Part shown: positions 34,710 through 45,540 of the stretch, in pieces | Layout of the letters: the number at the start of each line of letters is the position of its first letter | How positions within the stretch are numbered: position 1 is the stretch's first letter | From: Allium sativum | Taxonomy: Eukaryota > Streptophyta > Magnoliopsida > Asparagales > Amaryllidaceae | Direction of reading: 5' to 3' | DNA length: 64,000 nt | NCBI GenBank assembly: GCA_030737875.1 | Contig: CM060923.1 | Location: 495,468,453 to 495,532,452, forward strand | Notes under the pieces: model-generated | The model's input: the letters and a program-made list of their open reading frames with translations, nothing else | Told to the model about the DNA's origin: nothing | Database searches by the model: none | Made by a program: the position numbers and the translations under genes

Positions 34710-35262
34710 GCATAATGTCAAACATAAGCATGGCATAAATATTTCTAGCATAAGCATGGCATAATGTCAAACATAAGCATGGCATAAATACTTCTAGCAT
34801 AAACATGGCATAATGTCAAACATTAGCATAAACATGGCATAATGTCAAACATAAGCATGGCATAAATACTTCTAGCATAAACATGGCATAATGTCAAACA
34901 TAAGCATGGCATAAATACTTCTAGCATAAACATGGCATAATGTCAAACATAAGCATGACATAAATACTTCTAGCATAAACATGGCTTAATGTCAAACATA
35001 AGCATGGCATAAATACTTCTAGCATAAACATGGCATAATGTCAAACATTAGCATAAACATGGCATAATGTCAAACATAAGCATGGCATAAATACTTCTAG
35101 CATAAACATGGCATAATGTCAAACATAAGCATGGCATAAATACTTCTAGCATAAACATGGCATAATGTCAAACATAAGCAGGACATAAATACTTCTAGCA
35201 TAAACATGGCATAATGTCAAACATAAGCATGGCATAATTTCAAACATAAGCATGGCATAAGT
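34710..35262. repeat. 49-bp tandem array in H2 3' LTR
   Basis: Units join CATAAGCATGGCATAAATAC, TTCTAGCATAAACATGGCAT and AATGTCAAA, with a few short units (CATTAGCATAAACATGG) mixed in. The 5' LTR has the same array at 43627-44178. Confidence 0.93.
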
Positions 35263-36090
35263 ATAGTTAAATTTGTTCCCATAACCATGGCATAAATATT
35301 TCTAACATGAAATCATGATTCTTACTTTAGTCATGTAAACTTACAAAAAGGGACTTTTTGAACCTAACCTAGCCATGTACCACATATGTCATCATATAAT
35401 TCTTGTAAACAAGATAGACTTAATCATGGATTTCAATTATGCCAAATATCATTCATAGCCTAGCCATATTCATAAGTTTGCAAATAGGTTTTCTAGTACA
35501 AAAGCATGGCTTAATACATGATGCCAAATTCTCAACATAATTTCATATGGATAATAACCAAACTTGTTCCAATTACTTACAAAATGATTTATGCACAAAA
35601 GTATACATCATGGTGGCATAGAAGCAAACCCCAAACATGCATGAATTTAAATCAACTACATACATGTAGCTTCAACATGGATTACATAATTTGCGAAATA
35701 TTCCAAACGTATACTTGCATAGAACTACCGCATGTAGTTCTTTATAATGAATAACATAATTCATAAATATCCAAACTTACATAATATTTCAAATTGATAA
35801 GAACGCACAAATATGAATTACTTTATTGCCACAATTCACGCATACAAACCAACACAATTGTTTATTCATACCAAAGTAATACTCTACTTACAATGGTGTG
35901 ATGAATTCTCTAATTTAGGGATTGAAGACGCAAATTCCTTTGTTGAATTGATTTGTTTAGGTTGCTTTAAGCTTTAGAATCTTCCTCCTAATCCTCTCTC
36001 AAATTTGGTGGCTACTCCTAGTCGTTCCTCAGCAACATGGTGGCTATGTTCTTATTTTTGAATGAATAGATTAGGGTTTAGTCTAGGGTT

Positions 36091-36099
36091 GTTTATATA
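36091..36099 (-). promoter_or_regulatory. Predicted TATA box, H2 3' LTR
   Basis: TATATAAAC on the minus strand, about 520 bp into the LTR, after the GTCGAC palindromes. The 5' LTR has it at 45008-45016. H1 has its TATA box at nearly the same offset. Confidence 0.5.
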
Positions 36100-36283
36100 G
36101 AGGTTAGGAACTGATTAGGACCATTGATGTTGCTTGGATTGATCATAGCCATTCATTCGATAGAGAGACCAATTAAAACTTGCCACCTAGCCCTAGTGTT
36201 AAAGCAGACCACAGAAAATCGAACAAACACAGACTTGGCCAGCCAGGTTGGCTGGGCTCGACCAGGTCGACACCCCTGTCGAT

Positions 36284-36343
36284 AGGGCTGTCGACAGCCC
36301 TGTCGACATGGGTAGCCCAGGTCGACAACCCAGTCGACCTGGG
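36284..36343. repeat. GTCGAC palindrome cluster in H2 3' LTR
   Basis: AGGGCTGTCGACAGCCCT (36284-36301) is a perfect 18-bp palindrome. 36316-36326 pairs with 36333-36343 (CCCAGGTCGAC, 11-bp arms, 6-nt loop). In the 5' LTR the first one is instead 45195-45206 with 45213-45224 (GTCGACAGGGCT, 12-bp arms). Confidence 0.9.
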
Positions 36344-36618
36344 TGGCCTAGGCGGGTGTTTATCCGCCCTGGCCCATTGGGCCCCACTTCGGAATATTTA
36401 ATTGTTTAATTCTGTTTGAATTCTAAATTTAATTTAAAAACTTCCGAAGGCCATATCTTTTTCATACGGACTCCGTTTTTCGAAAACTCGGACTCTATTT
36501 CGCGTATTTTTCCGAGACGAACGCAATGGCGTATCCCGTTTCCCTTAGTTCTTTGATTTCAAATTAATTATACTTTAATTTGTTAATTTCACAGTTATAG
36601 AATTTTCGGGGTGCTACA

Positions 36619-36650
36619 TTCTCCCCCACTTAAAAGGATTTCGTCCCCGA
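36619..36650 (-). promoter_or_regulatory. H2 polypurine tract
   Basis: Minus strand: GGGGACGAAATCC, then TTTTAAGTGGGGGAGAA, then the LTR start TGTAGCACCCCG. It is almost the same as the L tract. Confidence 0.92.
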
Positions 36651-37173
36651 AATCTTCAAGTTAGGAGGAATGTATATCCTAACATCCAATCATCCATCTA
36701 CTCATCCATCAAACATGAGCATCCATTGTCCTTAAAAGACTTCTAATGCTTCATGATCATATGCGAAGTGTGTGTGTACATGAACTTATCTAATGCAAAA
36801 TCAGGCGGTCTACTGATTCAGTTGACCTCCTTAATGCGAATTATGTAAGTGCCATGAATCCATTATGTATGCAAATTTTCCTATTCTTGATTCTACATGA
36901 GTGCACAATCATTCAATACAAATGCAGCATCCACGTGACAACACATTAAAGTTCAACCATATACGAATGCAAACATATATGCATATGCAATATGCAGTGA
37001 ATGAGCCGATCTAAAACCTAGATTGTGTGTGTATATGCAACCACGAGCAACCACTAGCAATCACTTGCAACCACTTGCAACCATCATCCATAACATGTTT
37101 CAATTACATGTTTCCATCCAAAGGGTTTCTACCTAAAAGATAAGGTCGAGGAAATATACCTAAAAAGCGCAAC
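36651..37173 (-). other. H2 3' untranslated region
   Basis: About 520 bp between the chromodomain frame and the polypurine tract. On the minus strand it has repeated TTGCAAGTGGTTGC motifs near 37050-37080 and matches H1 900-1380. No gene is seen. Confidence 0.8.
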
Positions 37174-37515
37174 TTAAGGAAAAGGAAAGATCAAAGATGT
37201 ACCCTCGAACAGAAAAGGGTAGGCAGTGCGGATTCTAGCTTCAGTTTCCCAAGTCGCGTCTCCCTCGGCGTCGCTCCACTGGACTTTGACGAGCTTGACT
37301 TCGCGGTTGCGTAGCTTCTTCACTTCCGTTCCTAATATGCGGGTTGGAACTTTTCTTATGGTTGCTTCGCGTTCCACTTCGGCTTCTTCGAGGATATTTG
37401 GCTCTACCACTTCAGCAGAATCATGTAGACATTTTCGGAGATGTGAAACGTGAAAAACGTTGTGGACTCCAGCCAACTTCTCGGGTAGCTCTAATCTATA
37501 GGAAATTTTCCCAAT
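37174..37515 (-). pseudogene. H2 integrase C-terminus and chromodomain (open, 5' truncated)
   Basis: The open frame 37476-37174 (100 aa) has no true start; similarity begins a little earlier, near 37515, with GKISYRLELPEKLAG. AGVHNVFHVSHLRKC is the conserved region after the GPF/Y module. KKLRNREVKLVKVQWSDAEG then DATWETEARIRTAYPFLF is the chromodomain tail, close to that of G (VKLVKVQW...TWETEE). The stop after GTSLIFPFP is the polyprotein end. The integrase catalytic core upstream is missing; instead, relic DNA precedes it. It cannot be made from the gag frame because of stops and shifts between. Confidence 0.9.
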
Positions 37516-38282
37516 TGTTCCTATCTAAAGTTATAGTCGAAGTAAAAACTTTGTGCCCATTAGGCAATGTCAAAACTGAAAACCTATGCCACATATATAT
37601 TGATTAGGAGAAGAACTCCCTAAGCATCAGCCCCGAAGACCGAAATCAACATCAGACTGACACCCAAAGAGTTACTCAACCCAATCACCATATATGATTC
37701 TAGGCAACTAAGCATGATGGACTCCTTTTAGGTCACAAGGGAGTCCCTTCCTAAGACCAATCTGTATCCTATAAAACCCAAAAACTTTAGTCAAACCAGT
37801 GAACACCCTCGAGTCCCAACATGTGTTACTAACAGATGAGTCATACTCCCTATGGGGTTTGCAATAGAAATTGGATTAAGAATAGGACCGAGAGGATATA
37901 CACAAAAAATAGCATGCAAGTGAGCTTTACAGGAAGAGAGGGATCAAGGATATACTCTTAAGAAGAGATACGATGCACGAATCTAGTCTTCAATCTTCTA
38001 AGCCGCATTTCTTGAGCTTAACTCCATTATGCTTTGTCCGTCTTTAACTTCACAATTTCGTAGCTTCTTAATTCTTGTTTCCTTTTTCACTTATTCTCCT
38101 TCTAGTATACTTGGCTCAAGCCTAACTGCGTACTCATGGTTCCATGCAAGCTCTCCAAAATTCATTAGTGAATCTTGGATCTTGTTCACTTACTAGAAGG
38201 TATTCCACATAGATGAATTATCTCTTGAAAATAAACAAATGTCAACTATGTTGCCAAATGTACTTACTAAGGTGATTCTTTA
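37516..38282 (-). pseudogene. H2 relic pol 3' end and non-coding filler
   Basis: About 770 bp with no long frame. On the minus strand around 38060-37930 the translation TRIKKLRNCEVKDGQ, then IRASYLFLRVYP with stops between, is a second, decayed chromodomain tail. The DNA matches H1 530-900, so H2 holds an H1-type relic upstream of an intact chromodomain. This suggests recombination between two family members. Confidence 0.65.
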
Positions 38283-38684
38283 CAACTCATGCATCAGCGA
38301 AATGAACCTTCAGCCTTAGTGGCGAACACTACTGGAGCGCCCTATTCTGAAATGCTCCTCCTAATGAACCCCTTTTTTAGAAGCTCTTTAATCTGTTTAC
38401 TGAGCTCTTTCCTTTCTCGTGGAGCCATATGTCTAACGGGCAACGCAACGGGCTTTGCATTATCTACAAGATATATGCGGAAGTCTATTTCCCGCTTCGG
38501 AGGCAAGCCCTTCACCTCTTCAAAGACATCCGGATATTCCCGGACCACTCTAACTGATTTCAAGTTTTCAACAGAGGCATCTATCGATTCAAGATAACTA
38601 AACGTAACCGCATACGAGGGATTACAAGAAATTTCCAAAGTATTACCGAGCTGGGTTAGGAGCCTAACAACCCTTTTCCCACAA
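38283..38684 (-). pseudogene. H2 protease-reverse transcriptase junction fragment
   Basis: The frame 38638-38342 (98 aa) contains REYPDVFEEVKGLPP, then PVRHMAPRERKELSKQIKEL and GFIRRSISE, the start of the reverse transcriptase domain. A TAG follows, where relatives have tryptophan, then [15 protein letters not shown] and a TGA near 38283. After that the homology stops, so the catalytic core is deleted. The stretch just upstream (38684-38640) is in the same frame as this piece but shifted from the gag-protease frame. Confidence 0.88.
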
Positions 38685-39998
38685 TCAAGGATGGCCCCAT
38701 TTACTGGATAGCCAATCCATACCCAAAATCAAACCATACCCCGAAAAGCCCAAAACAAAGGCACTACATTGAAATTCAACACTTAGAATAGAAATTTTCA
38801 ATCCCAAACAGATCATAGACAAATGAGCTGGGCCCCCAATTGGGTTTGAAACAATTAAGGGGTCCTCTACCATACTAGTTTTTAGGTGCAGAGATTCTAC
38901 TAAAGCAGACGAGATAAAGGAGTGTGATGCGCCAGAATCAAATAAAGTGCGAACGGGGTGATCGTAAAGATAAACTACACTTTCTACAGAAGTGTTTGTA
39001 CCTCGCTGTTGCAGAGGTGGCGCTTCTAGCACATGAACCTGTGCCCCTGGGGTGGATCCAGCCCTCTGCCCCTGTCCTCGTTTCTTTGGGCAGTCCTTAG
39101 CCCTATGGCCTGTCTCACCGCAAGAAAAGCACCCACCATTCTCCTTGGCCTTCTTTTTCCGGCAGTCCTTTACTAAGTGCCCCACTTTGCCACAGAAATT
39201 ACACGTCCTCTTCTCTTTGTTGCCTTCCCCGCCTTTTTTAAAGTCTGTCTTCTTAGGCTGCAAACCCTCTTTCTTCCCTTGAGAGCTTTCTGCCTTTGTC
39301 TCCTTCTTGCCCTTATCCTCTTCATTCAGCAATGCCATTTGCACCAATCTTTCATACGTGGCTCCCATGGGTATATGGGTCATGGCCAAGCTGTGTAATG
39401 GCTCATTCAACCCTTTGACGAAACGGAGAGCCTTCTTGTGCGGGGTATTGACTAGGTCAAGCCCAAACCTAGCCAGCTCATCGAACTGATTCACATAATC
39501 TCTGACTGTCTTGTCCCCTTGCTTAAGAAATAAGAATTTTTCCAACTGCAAACTTCTTTCCGCATCTGAGAGAAAATTGGTCTCAAACCTTGCCCTAAAG
39601 TCCTCCCATGTCTCCACTGGTCTTTCAGCATTAGTGACTTCCCACCAGTAGGAAGCCTCGCCCTTCAATAGCCACACTGCCAATTGTACTTTTTGCCTAT
39701 CTTCTACCTCAAAGATGATGAATAGGTCCTCCGTTTCCTTCAGCCAATTTCTAGCTGCCACGAAGGACTCAGTTCCATGGAAATCCCTTCCTCCCATAGC
39801 TTTAAAATCTTTACATATCTTAGCAAAAGTGTTTCCCCGAGGAGGAGGTGGAGGAAAAGGTGCCGCTGCAGCTGGATGATTTCCTTCAGATGGGGGAGGA
39901 GGAACGGTAGGACCTGGCTGAGTGGCCCTTGCTTCTAAGAACCGTCTAAACCAACCAGGTATTGGCACCCCTTCCGGCAAGTTAAGTTCTTGGGACAT
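38685..39998 (-). CDS. H2 Gag-protease, 437 aa open frame
   Basis: It starts at a good ATG (39998) about 180 nt after the PBS. Residues 29-53 are proline/alanine-rich. Residues 57-230 are the Gag core (FHGTESFVAARNWL; ASYWWEVTNAERPVETWEDF). Lysine-rich linkers flank two zinc knuckles, CNFCGKVGHLVKDC (266-279) and CFSCGETGHRAKDC (290-303), which bind the RNA. The aspartic protease has LFDSGASHSFIS (352-363) and LILGMDW (424-430). It ends GHP at a one-base frameshift near 38690-38705, just after the last protease motif. Gag alone could still build particles; whether it is expressed is unknown. Confidence 0.95.
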   Translation of the reverse strand: MSQELNLPEGVPIPGWFRRFLEARATQPGPTVPPPPSEGNHPAAAAPFPPPPPRGNTFAKICKDFKAMGGRDFHGTESFVAARNWLKETEDLFIIFEVEDRQKVQLAVWLLKGEASYWWEVTNAERPVETWEDFRARFETNFLSDAERSLQLEKFLFLKQGDKTVRDYVNQFDELARFGLDLVNTPHKKALRFVKGLNEPLHSLAMTHIPMGATYERLVQMALLNEEDKGKKETKAESSQGKKEGLQPKKTDFKKGGEGNKEKRTCNFCGKVGHLVKDCRKKKAKENGGCFSCGETGHRAKDCPKKRGQGQRAGSTPGAQVHVLEAPPLQQRGTNTSVESVVYLYDHPVRTLFDSGASHSFISSALVESLHLKTSMVEDPLIVSNPIGGPAHLSMICLGLKISILSVEFQCSAFVLGFSGYGLILGMDWLSSKWGHP

Positions 39999-40181
39999 GC
40001 TGAAACAAAAAGGATAGATTCAAAACGAAGGATAAGAGATAGTACCTATGGCTTTGGGGGGTGGACTTTGCCCTTTTAAAATAAAATAATATTTTTCTTT
40101 TAAAAAAATGCTTCTTTAAATTTCCTTTTTTTTTTCGAAAATAAATTTTCCAAAACTTTTTATCTTATCTGGTAAACCTAT

Positions 40182-40193
40182 GCTCTGATACCA
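40182..40193 (-). promoter_or_regulatory. H2 inner PBS
   Basis: TGGTATCAGAGC on the minus strand, 2 nt from the end of the inner LTR fragment (40196). Identical to the outer PBS at 41792-41803. Confidence 0.92.
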
Positions 40194-40195
40194 AG

Positions 40196-41274
40196 TGAAA
40201 CACCCCACCTCCGTTAGGGTCACTCTCAAAGGGAATGCCCTAATTTTGGTGGAGGTTTATAAGTATAAGTCACAGATATACAAGACAGATATAAGAACAC
40301 ATATTTGTAAACAGCGGAAAAACAACAACTTTTATTTCATCAAAGCAAATACGTGATACAAAACATCACCATGATTGTCTTACGTCTTTTCCCAAAAACA
40401 TAACATAACACTTTCATAATCTGTCTTGAGTACATTATTTTAAAGAAGCATAAATAAAACATAGATAAACTGCCAAAGCCCCCATAGTGGATTGTCCAAA
40501 GCCATAGTTCAAAACAGGAAAGTCCAAGCAATACATTTCTCTTCTTCAAGCTGGATGTTGAGGTTGGTCAAGCTGTTGTGTTCCCTCCCTGAGGACCTAG
40601 GGGGGGGGGGGGGGGAAACGGAAGAAAGAAGACGAAAGAAAAGTAGAGTCAGACATAAAGCCTGAGTAAGTCTAGTACTATTTTGTCTATGAATAAAGAA
40701 CTGGGTATGATAAGTATAACAAGAAGTGGGCAAGCACTATAAACTTGGTTAAGTTGTCTAGGGTTGAATATACTATCGTACCCCATGTTAATCTCTGAAC
40801 CCGTATAAACTAGTTTCCAACTAGCACCCCATAATCAGGGTGATGTGATCCATTCTATGATGATCGGCTCCTACTCGCATAGTTACATGTGTCTTACGGC
40901 CCCCGATGTTGTAGTTACCTATGCTGGTCCCACCATGGGGTGTATCAAGTCCCATAGTGGCAACCCGACACAACCTTAGAGTGCACAGGTATGCTACTGG
41001 TGTCCAGTGCCTTATTTTTCTGCACCGGAGTGTGTGCACGCCCGCACTCCGTTAGAACCTACACTGCTACACCACCGCCGTCGATTTGACCTCTTACAAT
41101 CAGCCCAGTAATCGTGCCCCACCCTGCCTAGTTTCAGGGTATCCTGATACACCTTCTAGGGTTACTGCTGAAAAGGGTCCCCCGTTACTAGGTTTTCTAT
41201 CTCTAGCCAACATGCTAAGTTGGATAAGTGTTTTCTAACCTAACCCCCACCAGTCCGTTTAGTTTAGCATGTTT
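40196..41274 (-). repeat. H2 inner LTR fragment (last 1079 bp of an LTR)
   Basis: It runs from the LTR end TGAAACACCCCACC (plus strand) to AGCATGTT, then jumps at 41274/41275 into gag sequence. In a full LTR (33954-33963) the same word is followed by CCATTTTGATTAAG. There is no obvious shared sequence at the joint. It has its own 16-G run. Confidence 0.95.
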
Positions 41275-41608
41275 TCAATAGCCACACTGCCAATTGTACT
41301 TTTTGCCTATCTTCTACCTCAAAGATGATGAATAGGTCCTCCGTTTCCTTCAGCCAATTTCTAGCTGCCACGAAGGACTCAGTTCCATGGAAATCCCTTC
41401 CTCCCATAGCTTTAAAATCTTTACATATCTTAGCAAAAGTGTTTCCCCGAGGAGGAGGTGGAGGAAAAGGAGCCGCTGCAGCTGGATGATTTCCTTCAGC
41501 TGGGGGAGGAGGAACGGTAGGACCTGGCTGAGTGGCCCTTGCTTCTAAGAACCGTCTAAACCAACCAGGTATTGGCACCCCTTCCGGCAAGTTAAGTTCT
41601 TGGGACAT
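41275..41608 (-). pseudogene. H2 outer gag fragment (N-terminal 111 codons)
   Basis: From ATG 41608 the frame repeats the first 111 residues of H2 Gag with only one visible residue change (PPPPAEG for PPPPSEG). It stops at VWLLK where LTR sequence begins, adding only TC before a stop. So it encodes the proline-rich leader and half of the Gag core, without zinc knuckles. A stray Gag fragment could in principle interfere with particle assembly, but nothing shows that it is made. Confidence 0.93.
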
Positions 41609-41791
41609 GCTGAAACAAAAAGGATAGATTCAAAACGAAGGATAAGAGATAGTACCTATGGCTTTGGGGGGTGGACTTTGCCCTTTTAAAATAAAATAAT
41701 ATTTTTCTTTTAAAAAAATGCTTCTTTAAATTTCCTTTTTTTTTTTGAAAATAAATTTTCCAAAACTTTTTATCTTATCTGGTAAACCTAT

Positions 41792-41803
41792 GCTCTGATA
41801 CCA
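41792..41803 (-). promoter_or_regulatory. H2 outer PBS
   Basis: TGGTATCAGAGC on the minus strand, 2 nt from the end of the 5' LTR. The leader 41609-41790 is nearly identical to 39999-40180. Confidence 0.93.
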
Positions 41804-42963
41804 AGTGAAACACCCCACCTCCGTTAGGGTCACTCTCAAAGGGAATGCCCTAATTTTGGTGGAGGTTTATAAGTATAAGTCACAGATATACAAGACAGAT
41901 ATAAGAACACATATTTGTAAACAGCGGAAAAACAACAACTTTTATTTCATCAAAGCAAATACGTGATACAAAACATCACCATGATTGTCTTACGTCTTTT
42001 CCCAAAAACATAACATAACACTTTCATAATCTGTCTTGAGTACATTATTTTAAAGAAGCATAAATAAAACATAGATAAACTGCCAAAGCCCCCATAGTGG
42101 ATTGTCCAAAGCCATAGTTCAAAATAGGAAAGTCCAAGCAATACATTTCTCTTCTTCAAGCTGGATGTTGAGGTTGGTCAAGCTGCTGTGTTCCCTCCCT
42201 GAGGACCTGGGGGGGGGGGGGAACGGAAGAAAGAAGACGAAAGAAAAGTAGAGTCAGACATAAAGCCTGAGTAAGTCTAGTACTATTTTGTCTATGAATA
42301 AAGAACTGGGTATGATAAGTATAACAAGAAGTGGGCAAGCACTATAAACTTGGTTAAGTTGTCTAGGGTTGAATATACTATCGTACCCCATGTTAATCTC
42401 TGAACCCGTATAAACTAGTTTCCAACTGGCACCCCATAATCAGGGTGATGTGATCCATTCTATGATGATCGGCTCCTACTCGCATAGTTACATGTGTCTT
42501 ACGGCCCCCGATGTTGTAGTTACCTATGCTGGTCCCACCATGGGGTGTATCAAGTCCCATAGTGGCAACCCGACACAACCTTAGAGTGCACAGGTATGCT
42601 ACTGGTGTCCAGTGCCTTATTTTTCTGCACCGGAGTGTGTGCACGCCCGCACTCCGTTAGAACCTACACTGCTACACCACCGCCGTCGATTTGACCTCTT
42701 ACAATCAGCCCAGTAATCGTGCCCCACCCTGCCTAGTTTCAGGGTATCCTGATACACCTTCTAGGGTTACTGCTGAAAAGGGTCCCCCGTTACTAGGTTT
42801 TCTATCTCTAGCCAACATGCTAAGTTGGTTAAGTGTTTTCTAACCTAACCCCCACCAGTCCGCTTAGTTTAGCATGTTCCATTTTGATTAAGTCTTTAGT
42901 TCACTTAATCCTAACAATCCAGACTCAGCCTTAATTGTCTTATTAAGGCCCTGACCTCTCACA

Positions 42964-43145
42964 TTAGACAGGTATTGTTGTGGCTGCCTGTTGCCGGTTG
43001 GTTCCGGGCAGTCTTACGCCACAACTCAGTCTAACCTCGGGTCCTTGTTGGGCTCCATGTTTAACCTCCCACATTGGATAGGTATTGTTGTGACTACTGG
43101 ACAGCCGGGAGGTTTCGGGCAGGTTTACATCACAACTCAATCCAA
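42964..43145. other. Two covarying stem-loops in H2 5' LTR
   Basis: Outer TTAGAC (42964-42969)/GTCTAA (43029-43034) with inner GTTGTGGC (42977-42984)/GCCACAAC (43018-43025), and outer TTGGAT (43074-43079)/ATCCAA (43140-43145) with inner GTTGTGA (43087-43093)/TCACAAC (43130-43136). Same as in the 3' LTR. Confidence 0.75.
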
Positions 43146-43626
43146 CCTCGGGTTAAACACACCGTATGTTCTACATTTACATATTTTGTAATTCCTCTTT
43201 ATTTCTTATATGTAAATATTTGCGGCCCATTATTAAGTTAATGGTGTAAAGGTTACACCAATCATGGGCCCAACCCATACTTGAATTCGGGCCCTTCTAT
43301 TTTATATTTTCATTCATTAATTAATTTTAACCCAACGTTATTTTCCCCCGTTTTACACATCCGTTTATATATATATTGGGCTTAGCCTTTTAAAGCCCAA
43401 TTTAACCATGCGAAAAGGGGAGGCTTATGGCGTGATTACATACACAAAAAGGGGAAGGTGAGCGTATGAACTTGCAATATGACGTTGGGAATACAAAATA
43501 GAAACTGGTGTACTTGCATAGTAGTGACATATACTTTGGTCATAAAGCATAGGTGACATGAATCAAAGCATGTGAACTTGTAATTGAGATATCATTATTG
43601 ACACATGAACCTATATTTTTATTTAG

Positions 43627-44178
43627 GCATAATGTCAAACATAAGCATGGCATAAATATTTCTAGCGTAAGCATGGCATAATGTCAAACATAAGCATGGC
43701 ATAAATACTTCTAGCATAAACATGGCATAATGTCAAACATTAGCATAAACATGGCATAATGTCAAACATAAGCATGGCATAAATACTTCTAGCATAAACA
43801 TGGCATAATGTCAAACATAAGCATGGCATAAATACTTCTAGCATAAACATGGCATAATGTCAAACATAAGCATGACATAAATACTTCTAGCATAAACATG
43901 GCATAATGTCAAACATAAGCATGGCATAAATACTTCTAGCATAAACATGGCATAATGTCAAACATTAGCATAAACATGGCATAATGTCAAACATAAGCAT
44001 GGCATAAATACTTCTAGCATAAACATGGCATAATGTCAAACATAAGCATGGCATAAATACTTCTAGCATAAACATGGCATAATGTCAAACATAAGCAGGA
44101 CATAAATACTTCTAGCATAAACATGGCATAATGTCAAACATAAGCATGGCATAATTTCAAACATAAGCATGGCATAAG
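43627..44178. repeat. 49-bp tandem array in H2 5' LTR
   Basis: Same unit and nearly the same unit order as 34710-35262, which shows that array structure was fixed before insertion and has changed little since. Confidence 0.93.
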
Positions 44179-45535
44179 TATAGTTAAATTTGTTCCCATA
44201 ACCATGGCATAAATATTTCTAACATGAAATCATGATTCTTACTTTAGTCATGTAAACTTACAAAAAGGGACTTTTTGAACCTAACCTAGCCATGTACCAC
44301 ATATGTCATCATATAATTCTTGTAAACAAGATAGACTTAATCATGGATTTCAATTATGCCAAATATCATTCATAGCCTAGCCATATTCATAAGTTTGCAA
44401 ATAGGTTTTCTAGTACAAAAGCATGGCTTAATACATGATGCCAAATTCTCAACATAATTTCATATGGATAATAACCAAACTTGTTCCAATTACTTACAAA
44501 ATGATTTATGCACAAAAGTATACATCATGGTGGCATAGAAGCAAACCCCAAACATGCATGAATTTAAATCAACTACATACATGTAGCTTCAACATGGATT
44601 ACATAATTTGCGAAATATTCCAAACGTATACTTGCATAGAACTACCGCATGTAGTTCTTTATAATGAATAACATAATTCATAAATATCCAAATGTACATA
44701 ATATTTCAAATTGATAAGAACGCACAAATATGAATTACTTTATTGCCACAATTCACGCATACAAACCAACACAATTGTTTATTCATACCAAAGTAATACT
44801 CTACTTACAATGGTGTGATGAATTCTCTAATTTAGGGATTGAAGACGCAAATTCCTTTGTTGAATTGATTTGTTTAGGTTGCTTTAAGCTTTAGAATCTT
44901 CCTCCTAATCCTCTCTCAAATTTGGTGGCTACTCCTAGTCATTCCTCAGCAACATGGTGGCTATGTTCTTATTTTTGAATGAATAGATTAGGGTTTAGTC
45001 TTGGGTTGTTTATATAGAGGTTAGGAACTGATTAGGACCATTGATGTTGCTTGGATTGATCATAGCCATTCATTCGATAGAGAGACCAATTAAAACTTGC
45101 CACCTAGCCCTAGTGACAAAGCAGACCACAGAAAATCGACCAAACACAGACCTGGCCAGCCAGGTTGGCTGGGCTCGACCAGGTCGACACCCCTGTCGAC
45201 AGGGCTATCGACAGCCCTGTCGACATGGGTAGCCCAGGTCGACAGCCCAGTCGACCAGAGTGGCCTAGGCGGGTGTTTATCCGCCCTGGCCCATTGGGCC
45301 CCACTTCGGAATATTTAATTGTTTAATTCTGTTTGAATTCTAAATTTAATTTAAAAACTTCCGAAGGCCATATCTTTTTCATACGGACTCCGTTTTTCGA
45401 AAACACGGACTCTATTTCGCGTATTTTTCCGAGACGAACGCAATGGCGTATCCCGTTTCCCTTAGTTCTTTGATTTCAAATTAATTATACTTTAATTTGT
45501 TAATTTCACAGTTATAGAATTTTCGGGGTGTTACA

Positions 45536-45540
45536 TCTCC
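45536..45540. repeat. Right target-site duplication of H2 (TCTCC)
   Basis: A perfect match to 32882-32886. Confidence 0.95.

Larger units (their letters stand above)
32887..36618 (-). repeat. H2 3' LTR (3732 bp)
   Basis: On the minus strand it starts TGTAGCACCCCG (36618) and ends GGTGGGGTGTTTCA (32887). It contains GTCGAC palindromes (36284-36343), a TATA box (36091-36099), a 49-bp array (34710-35262), paired stem-loops (34047-34228) and a 15-G run (33290-33304). The open frames 33031-33240, 33476-33727 and 34074-34298 recur unchanged in the other LTR copies and are not genes. Confidence 0.95.
32887..45535 (-). mobile_element. Element H2: Ty3/gypsy chromovirus with collapsed pol and internal partial duplication
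   Basis: Read on the minus strand: 5' LTR (45535-41806), PBS, leader, a gag fragment (41608-41275), the last 1079 bp of an LTR (41274-40196), a second PBS and leader, gag-protease (39998-38685), a reverse transcriptase entry fragment, relic pol DNA, an intact chromodomain end, PPT and 3' LTR (36618-32887). One TSD (TCTCC) flanks the whole, so it is one inserted unit or a tandem dimer reduced later. Reverse transcriptase core, RNase H and integrase core are absent, so it cannot move by itself. The two outer LTRs look nearly identical by eye, pointing to a recent insertion. Confidence 0.95.
41806..45535 (-). repeat. H2 5' LTR (3730 bp)
   Basis: On the minus strand it starts TGTAACACCCCG (45535) and ends GTGTTTCA (41806). 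It is nearly identical to 32887-36618 with scattered single changes, such as TGTAACACC against TGTAGCACC at the start. It carries the 49-bp array (43627-44178), stem-loops (42964-43145), palindromes (45195-45260), TATA box (45008-45016) and G13 (42209-42221). Its short open frames mirror those of the 3' LTR. Confidence 0.95.

Noticed and set aside
34710..35262. 49-bp repeats considered as a CRISPR-like array
   Set aside because: Units follow each other without unique spacers, inside a plant LTR, and are duplicated in the partner LTR.
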